Positions 47,538 to 59,741 of a stretch of DNA of 64,000 nt are shown here, piece by piece; position 1 is the stretch's first letter; each line of letters starts with the position of its first letter. Made by a program: the position numbers and the translations under genes. The notes below the pieces were generated by a model. That model was not told where the DNA came from. It made no database searches and saw only the letters and a program-made list of their open reading frames with translations. The DNA comes from Dentipellis sp. KUC8613 (Eukaryota; Basidiomycota; Agaricomycetes; Russulales; Hericiaceae): the NCBI GenBank assembly GCA_002286715.1, contig NSJX01000004.1, positions 136,253 through 200,252 of the forward strand, read 5' to 3'.

Positions 47538-50500
47538 TGAGGGCGTGTTCGCATTATTGCCCGCGATGCACGCCGTCGAGTTGACCATCAAACCGTGTAC
47601 GCACCGGGCGACAGAGATCAATCGACGGCAGCGTGCGGTACGCAACGGTTGATGTGAGATTGCGCAGTATATTCGATGAATGCAAATCAAGTCGACACAG
47701 GTCTTTCTGTAAACTGACATCTCCAACCGTGCTGCCGACCTCGCCTCACCGTCTACACTTACGGGACTCCATTCCTTCATATCACAACGTCCACCCTTGC
47801 CCCACGCGACGCGACGTGCTTATGTATGACGTCAATCTATCATCTTGCCTACTGAATCACAAAGGAACTTGGTGCGGTTGGCTCACAGCAAGCTGCGCCG
47901 AGTTGCTCCGCTTACCGCACTTGGTCTGCCTGGAGGCTCAGATGTTCTCAAGAGATGACCATTCCCGACAGTCCGCATCTTCTTCAATGACGACGTCGAA
48001 CATCGAAATTGACCCTGATGCGTCTCGTAACGGGCCCACGAGGCAGCCTCCCGGAATATCATCATGGAGAAGCTCCGTGGAGGAGTCCGAGAATACGCTC
48101 CTATCCGTCTCCTACCGAGCGAGACCCGACAATGACATTCCTTTGTCATTGACGGTCACAGTGACTCTGTTACTATCTGGGGCACGATCAGAGCAGAAAG
48201 AACCTCTGCCGGACAGACGCTTGGTCGCCCATATGTAACACCAACGTGGTGCCGCCAATCCCAGGACGAAAGTCGCTACTGATGGTCGACCGTCTCGGTA
48301 TAGTGGCCGTCATATGAAACACTAACAGAGCGCTCGGTCTCGGATTCGCCAGAGAAAGGAAGCGTCGGAGGCGATGGCACGGCCGGTACGTGAGAGTACT
48401 TCGACTGTAACCGGGATGCGGGAGATCAACGTCGAAGGCCGTCCAGTCGTGCAACACGAGGCCTGAAGAGAGCGTCGATTGCTACAGCATCCGAGGCTTC
48501 CATACCCCAGAGGCGCGTCGAGCCACCCTTAGAACCGCCGGTGAGAGCATCATACGTGCGCCGTCAGAACCGAACTCTACGGCAAGCGCCTGCGGAGCTG
48601 GACCGGATATTGGCTGGAAAAACAGGCGGAAGCCCAGGTGGGGATAACAAAGGACAACAACTATCAGCCGCTGGGCTCACGAGAAGGTTGAAGCGAATGT
48701 CAGAAGGCGGTAACACGATGATCAACGATAAGTGTTCGTGCGCCATGTGAGAACCACAGCTAGTAGCATACGCACCCGAGGGAACAGGTCTATAGTACTG
48801 AATGCTTCCTAAGGTTGGTCCTGGGACCTCAACTGCTTGGCAGCAGGCGCGCGCAATAGTTGGAAATCGAAGACACCCATACCCACAAGCACCCGAGATG
48901 AAAGAATGGTGTTTATTCCTGGCATGCGACGGCAAAAGCCGTTTATGGGCGGGACCTGCAGTGGGAAGTGGAGATGTCGATGCCTCGGACTCAAAGGAAC
49001 GCCTCCTGGTCCTGTTCTATGGTGCACAGGATCAGCGAACGTGGGCGTTGTTACAACAGAAGGCACGCACCATTCACCTCAAAGAAGCGGTCTGTCACAC
49101 TCGCCCAAAGGGCTGAAAGAAGATGCATCTGCAAACATACTTACCTCAAAACGGATCTCTCATCCCTCCGTTCTGTTCTGAGCCGCGTGCGCCACGAAAT
49201 TAGGCATACCGTATAGGACGCTCTCCATCGACCGCAATCGGCCGTGGTCGAGATTGGCACCGATCACTCAACAAACGGACGCCGTTCCCTACAGTTCCCT
49301 GAAAAGGCGTGCCATGGCCTCTACCGGCCGGATGCCACTCGATAAGGATCACACGGCGTCATGGGGCTCCTAGGTCTACGGGTAAATGACGAGCTTAACC
49401 TTGATGGCAGGTTAATAGTAAACACACGCCACAGTGATCCACAGGGCAAGCGTACTAACCTCAAGGCACAACAGAAAGGGTCCGCACGAGCTTCCGAACG
49501 GGGAGCCCACGGGTCCGGTGCGTGCTCCTCGTACACAAGCTACCTAGGACGGTAACTCCGATGATTGCTCTGTTCAGAAGGGCGTGGATTGCGTGAGCCA
49601 GGGTCTTGCGTCTCAGATTTGTAGACGCGCCAGTCTAACGCTTCCAGGAACCCACGCGAATCTGCTTCATGAGTGAAAACTACTCCATCGGAGCGCATTC
49701 AGCGAGCTACGTTTGGGCATTATTAGAGAAGACTACATACCCTCGGACGCCACATCTTCCTGACAAGTACAACATCGCGGAACTGTTCCACCAATATTGT
49801 CGTGTGCGTGGATTCAGCACCACTGATACACCATATGCATACGGTGACTTGCGCGTCTCTGCAACCCCGGAGACCTCGGATGCCCGTAAGTCGGACCGCC
49901 GCGTCTGACTCTACCTGTCTTCTCCAAATGGCACCCATACAACTCTGCCACGTACACGAAGCAGTGTCGCATACATACTTACCCGACAGCGTCTGATTGC
50001 CCGAGAAGAGTGACTGAAGCACAATCCAGCTATACTGTCAACGGCATGTCAGACTAGCACGGCGTGTAAGCATTGCGCAGCCCCTGGCCAACCAGCTTTC
50101 TGATGTTCCGAGCCTTGAATGGACCGTGATGATACAGCAAGCTTAAGCTTGAGCCTGAAGATTCGCACCTCAAAACGTGCCCAACGCTCAGGCTGGCTCA
50201 CCGCCGTGATTCACCGGCGACTGGCCATGGCTGCATAGAAAATCTGATGGCATGTTTCGGCGTGGACTCACATGATAGCCAGCAGCGGTGTGTAAGAAAA
50301 AACGAGGCGTTTGGGCACGGAGCGGCGCGATATATCTTGATTGCAATGGAGAGTTACGTTTTGCACCACTATGAGCGGCGTGGAGGGCGATTATCGTCAC
50401 GTAAACGGCCGAATACTACTAAAGCGGGCGAGAAAGGGGCGAAAAAAGAGCGGGGCGAGAAAACAGGCAAGCGAGTCGGCACTCTAGATTCGGGCGAGCC

Positions 50501-50931
50501 CCGGTCTTCACTCGGTCCTCCAATCAGGGCTTGTTGAGATGGCGATTGAAGGGCGCTATCCGGCCGATAATTGCCTTTCAATCAGGCGACCCCCGGCCCG
50601 CGAAATGGACGGGCGACTGCAGCCCTCGTAAAAGGACGGAGTCGGCACCCAAATATTTAGCGCTCAGACTTCAATATTCGCTATCAAAATTGCATTAGTA
50701 AGCTTAAGCCGAGATCCGTGTCTAGCTCCGAAATGGCCATGCCTTGAGCCTAAGCCCAGCCCGCTCGCAAAAGCTATATAAATGCCCCTACTCTGCCTTT
50801 CTGGTTCCCTCAGCGGGACTCGCAGGACTCGGACTCAAGACCAGGTACCCAACAAACTCAAATAGGTTCGTCAATTTACTTATGTATGTTATCCTTTGTG
50901 AAGCTTTACTAACAGCAGTATACAGCGAAGG

Positions 50932-51281
50932 ATGGCCTTGTCTTCGAATTGGTGAGTGCGCGCCCCGCTCGGAACCCCACCCTCCATTCAATTACTTTAA
51001 AATGTATAATCACGTTAGTTATATTGTTATTCTATGATTTGTAATAATATAACTTTTATCGTATTTATAATATTAGGAGAAAAGCAGATATTGGATGTGG
51101 CGAGAATTTGCCTGAACAAAACGGCCTGATCTCGCACTGCGGTCAAAGTATGAGAATTCGGCACTTGATCGCCTCTTTCGGCCCCCGTAAACTCCTCAGG
51201 AAAACGGCCGATTTGGTGGGCCAGGTCGACCGGTGTTCGGTCGCTGACATCAACTTGCAGCGGCCGGCCAAAGCCTCATAG
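50932..51281 (+). CDS. Possible small two-exon gene, function unknown
   Basis: Exon 50932-50951 (MALSSN) ends at a GTGAGT donor, and exon 51077-51281 begins after ATATTAG. The join gives 74 residues with no stop until TAG. An agctatataaatg TATA-like box lies about 160 bases upstream. The protein is basic (SFGPRKLLRKTADLVGQ) and matches nothing I recognise. The intron is AT-rich (125 nt). A chance assembly cannot be excluded. Confidence 0.2.
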
Positions 51282-52128
51282 TCGCCCTTTGCGGGGCTGC
51301 TCCCGCCACATATTCGGCCAATCATCACCCTTCTAGCGGGGCGGGAAGAGGGCGGCAATCGCCACCTCGAACGCTCACAGTGCACAAGGCTGATAGTGAA
51401 AGAGGAGCGGACCTGGCGTTGAACGCAAAGCTCCGAACATAATTGACTCGGAACTGCCACGTTTTAATTTCTTGTCCCGCTCGGAGCATCGGCCCGGGGC
51501 AGCCGAGACCGTGACCTATCGCCGGCACACGGCCACGGCCGTATGTTGTCAAGTTTGTCAAGTTCCACACCAAGTTCGGGGCCGCTGTTGTATTACTTTC
51601 GTCCATTCTGCCCCGTCAAAAATTGTGAACACCCGCAGCAAGTATGTACGCTATTATTATGCAACGGCATCCGCTAACCCATAACGAGAGGCCAGCTCAC
51701 GCGGCGTGTGTTTCACCGTAGAGAATCGAAGACACGGCATAGGGGTGGAAGCTTCTGTCAACAATTCTTGACTACATGGACAACAAACCTATACATTTCG
51801 CAGGCTAATGTTACGCATCGGGAGGTACTCACACCGACCGTTCACCTGTATATACTCACCAGGCCTAGAACCCCCAACCACACACCGACGAGATTCGTCA
51901 TTGGATTGCTAATTAGGTACATTCTGCATCCATCGAACCAATTTAACTAGGAGATGGCCCCAGCTCTGGCGTAAGTATCCTCTTCCTTTCGAAATTCGTC
52001 TCATTTGCGCAGATGAAACTAACGCCGCATAAATTGAGGACCCTCGTCCAGTGCTGCTACGCGATCTAACGCCGTTTGAAGCTGTTCCAGATCGCCGTAG
52101 GCTTCCGAGGCCGATTTCGCAAGTTTAA

Positions 52129-52812
52129 CTCTCAGCAGAAAAGGACCATATCCGAATTCTCCGCGAAGATCATCACCATCATCATCCTACGGTCAGCTTA
52201 TTGATCCCAACACCGCCGCGGCCTCCACAGGTCGCGCCGAGCTCCCCGAAAAACAAGGCTGCTATCTCACTACCCGCCCAGCGACGCCCCTCGCTCGCCC
52301 CACAATGTACAGGGACGCTACAATTTCCAACGTTTCCTCGCAACCGAGGCGGATCGGAGCGCAACACTCCTGCCATGATACTTATCGTCTCCACGACTGA
52401 ATGCAATGCACTCCTTCGCATAGGGAATGCCAACCTGCTCGCCCCCTGTCCGAGTCGGCCGCATTGGATTGCTCATCACAACCGACACCCGCAGCCTCCG
52501 AAAAAGCAGGACTCCTTCGGAGTCGGTGTCTCCATCCACAGTCCCAAACTCCCGCCTGATCCGGCTCGTCTAGGCCCAGGCAGGATCCATCCTACTGAAT
52601 GCGCCGGTGGATTCATACGCACTACGTATGCGCCCGGAGGGGATCTCGATGTGATGCTCTTGCCCGATTCCCCACCCATCACCCCTGCCAGCTTTCCCTT
52701 TCCGAGCACGTCCATTGGCAACTCGGCGGGCACACCAGCCCTCAGGCTTGCCGTGAATGACAGCACGGCGTCCGCGTTCAATACCCCTTTCGACCCCGCC
52801 TTCAACGACTAG
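52129..52812 (+). CDS. Unassigned 200-plus-codon ORF, possibly the last exon of an unknown gene
   Basis: Open from just after a TAA (52126-52128) to TAG at 52810-52812. The translation contains a His run (REDHHHHHPTVSLL), Pro-rich segments (IPTPPRPPQVAPSSPKNK) and an orderly C-terminus (GGDLDVMLLPDSPPITPASF; SASAFNTPFDPAFND). The same frame is also open from about 52037 to the TAA. A splice from GTAGGC (52096) to CTCTCAG (52134) would bypass that stop in frame, but the intron would be only 39 nt. No initiating exon was found and no family recognised. It may be part of a real gene or a relic. Confidence 0.3.
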   Translation, partial: LSAEKDHIRILREDHHHHHPTVSLLIPTPPRPPQVAPSSPKNKAAISLPAQRRPSLAPQCTGTLQFPTFPRNRGGSERNTPAMILIVSTTECNALLRIGNANLLAPCPSRPHWIAHHNRHPQPPKKQDSFGVGVSIHSPKLPPDPARLGPGRIHPTECAGGFIRTTYAPGGDLDVMLLPDSPPITPASFPFPSTSIGNSAGTPALRLAVNDSTASAFNTPFDPAFND

Positions 52813-54733
52813 CACGCTGACCTCATATCCAGGCCCAGCGTGTGCACTGTAGCCCGTGGTGACTGATCGTCAGGGACACAGCAAGAAGCAATTCAATTTT
52901 TTCTACTATCTGACACCGCAGCCGCTCCGCGTCAAATAGCCTTGCACGCTGTCAGCGGTCGCCACCAGCCCACGTAAATACGCCCAATTACTCAAAAACA
53001 ATTATGACAACCGCTCAGTGTTAATTTTGAAGCAGCCCGCAGGTCCTCGGCGGACACGTCGCGCTGCCAGCCCGCGATGGAACGCGGGGAAAACAAAGCT
53101 TGTCTGAGACCGCGCCCGGGCGCGCGCACCACCGGAGCAACGCGCAGGCGGGCCATTCAATACTCGCCCGACCCCGCGCCCGTTCATCGCTAGGCGCACC
53201 GCACTGTCATCGCGCAGCGGGGCCCGCCAGACATGCTCCGTGGGCCCAGCGGTTCCGTATGCGCGCACAGCAGGCACGCCCGCGCGGGAGCAAACCGACT
53301 GAACACCAGCACAGCATAGCATGCGCATCCGGGTGCGCAACCTTAACGCGAATCTGCTCCCGCACAGTTCAGATTCACATTTACAGCCCGGCTCCTGCGT
53401 TCCCCTGAGCCCGATCTGTGTATTCAGTATTCAGTATACAGGCTATGCGTTGCCGCCAAGTTCTTCCGTGCGTACAGTGCGACGGCAGCGCGATCCGCCG
53501 GGGGGCTCCTATAGTGGGTGGTATTGTACTCGTACGGCAAGACTCTGGCCATGGAATCTGGGGTCTGTAGGACAAGCTCGGCAGCCGGTCATTCGGGAGG
53601 TAGAACGTAAGTCGCCTCGTACGAAGGCACTAGAGCGTATCCCGATCCCGAGGAGTTGTCTTCGTCTTCAATATCGGCTACTGGCAGGCGGTATGTAATT
53701 CGAGTCAACCATTAAGTATTTGCCAATGCACCGCGACCTTCCCTTATTATTGCCGCAGCTGGCCTGGTACTAGCTATGGAACCATACTGCATATACACAC
53801 GACGTGGGATTCCCAATGCAGCCCTTAGCCAAAATCGTATACGTACTGTACGTGAAACGCGTACCATGCAAGTCTCGGTGCCAGCTGCTAGAACGTACGT
53901 GTGCGGATCCAGGCTCCCAGATCCCAGCTCCGGCTCCAAACTCCAAAGCCTATCCTATCCCGAGTCATATCGGTACATATACCTCCTGTGACGATAGCGG
54001 CCAAGTTCAGTAGACCAGCGAATTTGTAGTCAGTAGCCAGTAGTCAATATTATAGCGCTAGCCTGAGCCCTGATCACCCCCTCAGTGTCTCAGCCCATTC
54101 CTTCAGAAAAAAATGCCGACGTCGTGCCGCAGCCGCACATTCACTCACAGTGTCGAGCGCTGCGAGTCCCTACCTCGAAACCGATCGCGAACATCGGCGC
54201 CAAGCCACAGAATCCGCAAGTCTACTATCATAGTACATACCTTCCCCACCACGCGCGGGACCCACGTTTCCGAATCCGTCCAAGCCACAACCCATGATCA
54301 CGCTGCGCCTAAAGGGGAATATTGCTCCCCGCTCGTCCGAACGGGGTGGCGTACAAGCTGCAACAAAGCGTGAAAACTAGTAACGGGATACGAGATACGG
54401 GGTACAGACAGAGACCGTGGATATCGAGGATCCGAAAGCACGAGCGGGCCAACGGTAAGGCGAGAGAAAACGAAGCGGATCCTAATCATAAAAAACGTGC
54501 ATCGTGATGAATGGAGCAGACGGATGAGACGAAATGGAATGTGAAGTGGAAGGGCATCGTGCCAGAACTTGTGCAAGGGGGTGGGATGGGGGTGAGTGCA
54601 TGCAGGGCGAGCGTATCAGGAACATCACACGGACATGGTGAGGTGGAGAAGAAAGACTGCAAGCTAACAACCGGGAGGAAGGGGCGCGTTCCAAAAGGGA
54701 CCGCGACAGAACGAAATATAAATAACGACCGCA

Positions 54734-56030
54734 TCACACCGGGCTTCCGCTCGCGACGTTGACGCCCTTGAGCAAATCCGCGCCGGCCCGCATGAGCGAC
54801 GCGCTGGACGGGAAATGAAACGCGTGCATTCTGGGGATCAGGCGCGGCGAGGAGCCGGGCAAAGCACCGGGCATGGGTGGGGTGGAAGGAAGTGACGAGG
54901 GCGGCGAGGTCGAGGATGCAGAAAGCAATGGGGAGTCCAGATCCGACGGCGTGGGGCTAGGGGGGCGGTCGGGCCGCACGCGCACTTCCTCGAGCTCGGC
55001 GTCGTCGATCCGGGCGTGCGCTGTGAATGCGGCGTCCAGGAGTGCGGCAGCAGGAGGGGGCGCGTGCGCCGAGGCCGCGGGTGTCCGGACGTCGTCCGAG
55101 GATGCATTCGTGCTTGGAATAGGTGAGAGGTGATTTGTGCGGGAGAGCAGCCTGGGAAGCAGCAGGTCGCGCGGCTCGTGCGCAGTGTGTGGTGCTTCTA
55201 TCACGCCGTCCAGATTCTGGTGCTCTCCTACTGGTTCTGGGTCCGCGTCCTGCGGCGACTTGCCGTCCCCGGGGTCAGAGGCATGGGCCTTCGAGTGTCC
55301 GAGCTTGGCGACCTCGTCAACTGTGACCGCTGCGAAGGCGAGCGTCGCAGCAGGGACGCCTTCTGCGGCGCGTTCCTTTGTCTGCTTCGCCACACCGACA
55401 TGCACGTGCCCGTGCGAGCAGTAGTCGATGCTCGCCGCACGCCGCCTGCGGGCAGCGCGCGTGAACTTCTCGGTCCATTTCTCACCCTCGAGGATGCAAT
55501 TTTCCGTGACGGTGAAGCAGTCGATGCAGCACGGGCGGAGGGGCACCCTGGCGACGTCCGTGCGCGCCAGCGGTGGGCACGAGGTCTGCCGCGTGAGTGG
55601 GCGTGGCGCGTGCGGAGCATGGGGATTCCGGTGCACCAGACACGGGTGCAGCGGCCGTTCGTCTGCCACCGGACGGCTTGGAGATGGTGCTTTTTTGGAC
55701 AGTCTGACGTACCGCGGGACGTGTACAAATAGGTGTGGGTGTGTACCGATCAGTCGAGGACAAAGCGCGAGTGGGAGAAAAAGCAGACCTGGGGATGGAT
55801 ATCCGGAAGAGGTCGACCTCGGTATCGGAGTTGGCACTGTCGGAACGAGCGCGTGTCTTCCAGAGTGCGAAGCGGGGCCTGCGGGAGCGTGGCGGAGGGT
55901 CCGGGATGAGAGTGCATTCGTCGTCAAAACGGACGATGCGGTCATCGAGTGCGGAAACAAAAGTATCGTCTTTTGAAGAAGAGGACGAGGAGGGCGCAGG
56001 GGGTGTTCCTTCGAGGGAGGAGGAGGACAT
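54734..56030 (-). CDS. Uncharacterised protein with a CCxxC...C / HGH motif and disordered flanks
   Basis: Two exons: 56030-55789 and 55703-54734; 403 aa. Start MSSSSLEGTPPAP, followed by Ser-rich and charged sequence. The middle has a compact conserved-looking segment: RVPLRPCCIDCFTVTENCIL, EGEKWTEKFTRAARRRRAAS, IDYCSHGHVHVGVAKQTKE. The Cys/His spacing could bind zinc. The C-terminal ~200 residues are disordered with Pro/Ser and end MHAFHFPSSASLMRAGADLL. No function can be assigned. An in-frame upstream ATG at 56105 would add a hydrophobic stretch (SQLLISIFLPSFFLTVT); I prefer 56030 but cannot exclude a signal-anchor form. The intron (85 nt) has its only AG at the chosen acceptor. Confidence 0.65.
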
Positions 56031-56957
56031 GGTGACGGTGAGAAAGAAAGAAGGGAGGAATATTGAAATGAGCAGCTGCGAACTGGCCGGCGGCGTCTCC
56101 ATCACTGGGCACGTGCTCTTTCAAATGCGGGGGTGGCGGTGTCGGACTGATCTCGCTTCGGTCCCGCCTCTGCGCCCAGTTCGCCCGAGCCTCCTTTCTT
56201 CCTCCTGCTCTTCGCCAAGACGTCCTAGACAACCTCGCCAGCGCGCGTACGTTACCTTCGAAACGCAACGTTCGCGTCGTCGAGCATTCGAGCTCGATAT
56301 CTCGACTCCATAGACGCGTCTGCTGGGTAATATATCCGAATGCTCCGAGGATAGCGCCCCTCTCTGTTCATCCGTCATATTATGTGCGAATCACCTTGTG
56401 TCATTGGTGCAGACCTTCGAACATACCGCGACCGACTGCCGAAGGGCGGATCTTGTCATACAACCCTGGCATCTCTTGTTGTACAGTGATTCGCGCTCGC
56501 TTGCCCCAGAAGCGACCAAACTTGAGCCATTTGTTGACGTAGCGTCGTCGTCCATGAGAGTGTAATGACCCCGCATATAACGGCACTGCACGGTATTTTA
56601 TACTTGATCCGAGGCAGAGCCCGAATCGCGCCTGCAGTCAATAACGACAGCGCTGAGCGCTCGAAGCTGACAACCGGCTCGCAATTCACCTCGAAAAAAC
56701 ATGCGCGACGCCCACCGCCCTCAGGGTGCGCGCACCGCTCACCAGCAGCCCGAGCAGGTCAGCCCAATCATGCAGAGTAGCATGCGCGTTTGCAGTCGGA
56801 AACACGCCCAGACCGGCTCGGCTCACCGGATTCGCCAGCACGAGCGCGCACACGCACATGATTTCGCCATATTTACAGCGCGCCGCCGCTGCCCCACCAA
56901 CTCTATCCTCCCACCTCCTCGTTCCCCTCCATAACAATCCACACACCAGCGTTCGCC
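56031..56957. other. Divergent intergenic region upstream of SDR gene
   Basis: About 0.9 kb holding promoters of the Cys/His protein (minus) and the dehydrogenase (plus). No additional gene seen. Confidence 0.45.
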
Positions 56958-58240
56958 ATGGCCGACCGTCTCGCACAAGTTTCCGGGCACCTCAGCAACA
57001 CCTACGGCCGCGGCCTGCTTGCAGGCGAGGTCGCTATCATCACTGGTATGTAGCGCCCATATAGTTAGACTCCGTGGTAGCGGGTGTCTCACTCTCCGCC
57101 TTGTCTGGAAATTAGGTGCTGCTCAGGTGCGTCGGCTCATTGACAATTGGATATTCTGGCTTACTGACGTACGGCGCGGGGAATGCAGGGTATCGGCCGC
57201 AGCGCAGCGCTCCTGTTTGCCAAGGAGGGTGCGAAGGTCGTCGTGTCTGAGTACGTCTATTCATATTGTGCTATGTGGCTTGTCCTCATAGAGGGCCATG
57301 CAGCCTCGACGAGAAGAAGGCGCAGATCGTGGTCGACGAGATCAAGGCGCTGGGTGGCGATGCCATTGCCGTCGGCGGGGACGTCGGCGCAGATGACTTC
57401 CCCAAGAAAGTCCTCGACGCAACCATCCAGTACGCGTACCCCCCTTTGCCCGCATCTCGCACGCACTGACGGCGCATCAGGAAATACGGCAAGCTGAACC
57501 ATATCGTTAACAACGGTACGTATTTCACACCGAGCGTGATCGGGACCGCTGCTCGGTACTGAGGTCGCTCTGCATCAGCTGGGTTCACGTACGACCGCAT
57601 GCTGCACACGCTGCCCGACGACGCGTGGGACGTCATCCAGAAGATCCACGTCCGCGCGCCGTTCCGCCTCATCCGCGCCGCCGCGCCCTACATGCGCATC
57701 AAGGTTCGCCTTTCTCACTTTCCCACCTCTACCTTCTATTTACACCGCACTACAGGGTGAGAACCGCGAGAACCGCAGCATCACAAACGTCTCCTCGACG
57801 TCCGGCCTGCACGGCAACGTCGGGCAGGCGAACTACGCCGCGGCCAAGGCGGCCGTGGTCGGGCTCACGAAGACGACCGCGAAGGAGTGGGGCCCCTTCG
57901 GCGTGCGCGCCAACACGATCGCGTTCGGGTTCATCACGACGCGCCTCACCGCGGCCAAGGAGGGCGGCGAGACGATCGTCATCGACGGCAAGGCCGTCGC
58001 GCTCGGCATCCCGGGCGCGAAGCCGCCCCCGCAGCAGAGCGACGCGAAGGCGTACCCGCTTATTCCCCTCGCGCGGCCGGGCTCGCCGGACGAGGCGGCG
58101 GCTGCGATGCTTTTGTGAGTGTTTGCCTGGTCTTGGGTGCATGGTGACGAGATGCTGACGGTTCATGTAGCTTGGCATCGCCGCTGGCTGCGTATGTGTC
58201 CGGCCACACGCTCGAGGTGACCGGTGGCGCAGGTATCTAA
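56958..58240 (+). CDS. Short-chain dehydrogenase/reductase (multifunctional-enzyme-like 3-hydroxyacyl/oxoacyl type)
   Basis: Eight exons: 56958-57045, 57116-57126, 57189-57250, 57304-57429, 57481-57515, 57579-57703, 57756-58114, 58171-58240; 291 aa. Exon 2 is only 11 nt and supplies AAQ of the coenzyme loop, giving EVAIITGAAQGIGRSAALLF. Further marks: GDAIAVGGDVG, HIVNNAGFTYDRMLH (NNAG), ITNVSSTSGLHGNVGQANYA with catalytic Ser, and YAAAKAAVVG with the YxxxK pair. FGVRANTIAFGFI and LEVTGGAGI are normal for SDRs. The layout resembles the dehydrogenase units of fungal peroxisomal Fox2 and bacterial FabG; substrate uncertain. Convergent with the deaminase gene, 210 bp between stops. Confidence 0.92.
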
Positions 58241-58450
58241 GCGGACCATGCTCCTTGTGTTCATACTATAACACCACACGCACGCCCCTTCGCTCTTGTT
58301 GTATCACTCTTACCCGTCATAGTTTTGATTTGGAATCGATCATTGAAACATGGAACCATGTCATGCCGTCCCCGCCAATTCTAAGCTAAAGTTCTGAGCA
58401 GTGAGATTTTTTTGTCCGGTAGTCTACAATATCTATGGAAGAGCAGCTGT

Positions 58451-59741
58451 CTAGAGCTTGAACCTATGTTCCATGCTCATTTTTGCCACGGTTGCGATTT
58501 CTTGCTCGCTAAGCCCCAGGCCAAGCGGCTTGGGGGCCATGAGGAGCGCGTACTCGCCGAGCATAGAGTTACGGAAGGGGAGCACATCGTCCGTCTGAAA
58601 TAGGAAAAGAAGGTTTGGATTAGCGCTCGGATGGGAGGGAACGGCACGGACGCATATGGCAATGGGATGTCCGTGTTTGAGGTAATACTGGATATGGTGG
58701 TCCTCGAGCGTCTTGACAGTCTTGCAGCTGTATACCCGCTTTTTAGCAAGAAAAATAGGCGTATCCTCGGGGCGAAACGTACAGTAAATTGGACGTAAGG
58801 CAGAGCTCGATGCACGGCTCATACGAATGCACGACCGCTTTAGCTGCCGCATCGAGGAACGTCGCGTGTCCCAACCGCTGTGGTCTGCACGCCAGTAGTT
58901 CAAGCGTTTCCTCTGAAGGATTCTTGTCTGTCTAAGCGCACGAAAATGGTGTATAGTATGTCTGTGATTCCCAGATATAATTTTGGATTACCTCTGCGAT
59001 GTGCAGCGTCACACCAAGTCCCGCTTCACGGGCCTTCGCAAAGTACGATTTAAATTCGGCCATATTGCCAGCCTAACAGCACCACCCACCGCAGACCTAT
59101 AAGACCAATTCTAAACCAGGAAAAATAAAACTCACCATCGGGTCACCGCACAGATCGACGCCCACAACACGGCGGCCCTCCGCCTTCAGCTGCGCACACA
59201 CCGCAATAATCTCCTCCGCGACCGCACCATCCATGCGCCTGTCCAGACTCACAATCAGCGCCGCCTTCTCCGCAGGGTACCTCTCGACCTCATCGAGCAC
59301 CGTCTCGAGGTACGCCCGCCGGCTCATATGCGGCGTCTCCTTCGGCGTCGAGCGCAGTTCCAGATATGCGACCTGCGGGACGGCGCCGCCCTCACCCTCT
59401 TCGAGAAAGAGCCGCAGCACGGCCTGCGCGGCACGGCGGAGCGCATCGGGGGTCTCCATGAGCGCATAGATCGCAGGAAACAGCCCGAAGAAGTCGCCGA
59501 TCTCGTCGAGCTGGACGCCCGCCTGGAGGCGCTGGAGGCCCGCGCGCACGGCGTCCGAGTCTGCGGACGCAGAGGCGGCGTGCTCGCGCGCGAGGTCCTG
59601 GAGGAGCGCGAGCGGGATGGAGCCGTTGAGGTGCGCGTGCAGCTCGGCCTTGGGGAGGCGCTCGAGGAACGCGATCTGCGCGGGTGTGAGTGCCGCGAGG
59701 GCCGCGCTGGCAGGACCATGGATTGTTGAAGTGACGGTCAT
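58451..59741 (-). CDS. Adenosine-deaminase-like protein (ADAL / N6-methyl-AMP deaminase type)
   Basis: Five exons: 59741-59136, 59072-58992, 58931-58783, 58727-58652, 58594-58451; 351 aa. Zinc ligands are HAH in LPKAELHAHLNGSIPLALLQ near the N-terminus. AYLELRSTPKE and VGVDLCGDPM follow, then GLGVTLHIAE (metal His and catalytic Glu side), CRPQRLGHATFLD, and KHGHPIAICTDDVLPF with the metal Asp. This order matches the ADA superfamily, and the compact size and LNGSIP signature fit the ADAL branch. Plant and human ADAL enzymes remove N6-methyl from N6-methyl-AMP to give IMP, clearing RNA-derived modified nucleotides; that activity here is inferred. All four introns keep phase. Confidence 0.93.

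Larger units (their letters stand above)
47538..54733. other. 7.2-kb gene-poor block with unassigned ORF fragments
   Basis: By far the longest stretch without a recognisable gene. Sequence is closer to 50% GC than its flanks and lacks the dense exon/intron pattern. Open frames of 100-200 codons occur (for example 47633-48238 plus and 52129-52812 plus) but match no family I know. Possible TATA-type promoter (agctatataaatg) at ~50771. Poly-R stretches (gaaaggggcg, 50430-50465) and an AT-rich segment (50998-51075) are present. It could be a decayed transposon nest, a pericentromeric or lineage-specific segment, or genes without recognisable homology. Confidence 0.4.

Noticed and set aside
47633..48238. 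201-codon plus-strand frame in the gene-poor block
   Set aside because: No ATG near its beginning, no domain, low confidence that it is translated; left as part of the block.
55960..56105. Upstream ATG at 56105 giving a hydrophobic N-terminus
   Set aside because: Kept only as an alternative; the following segment is Ser-rich and the downstream ATG at 56030 has a better context, but this is not settled.
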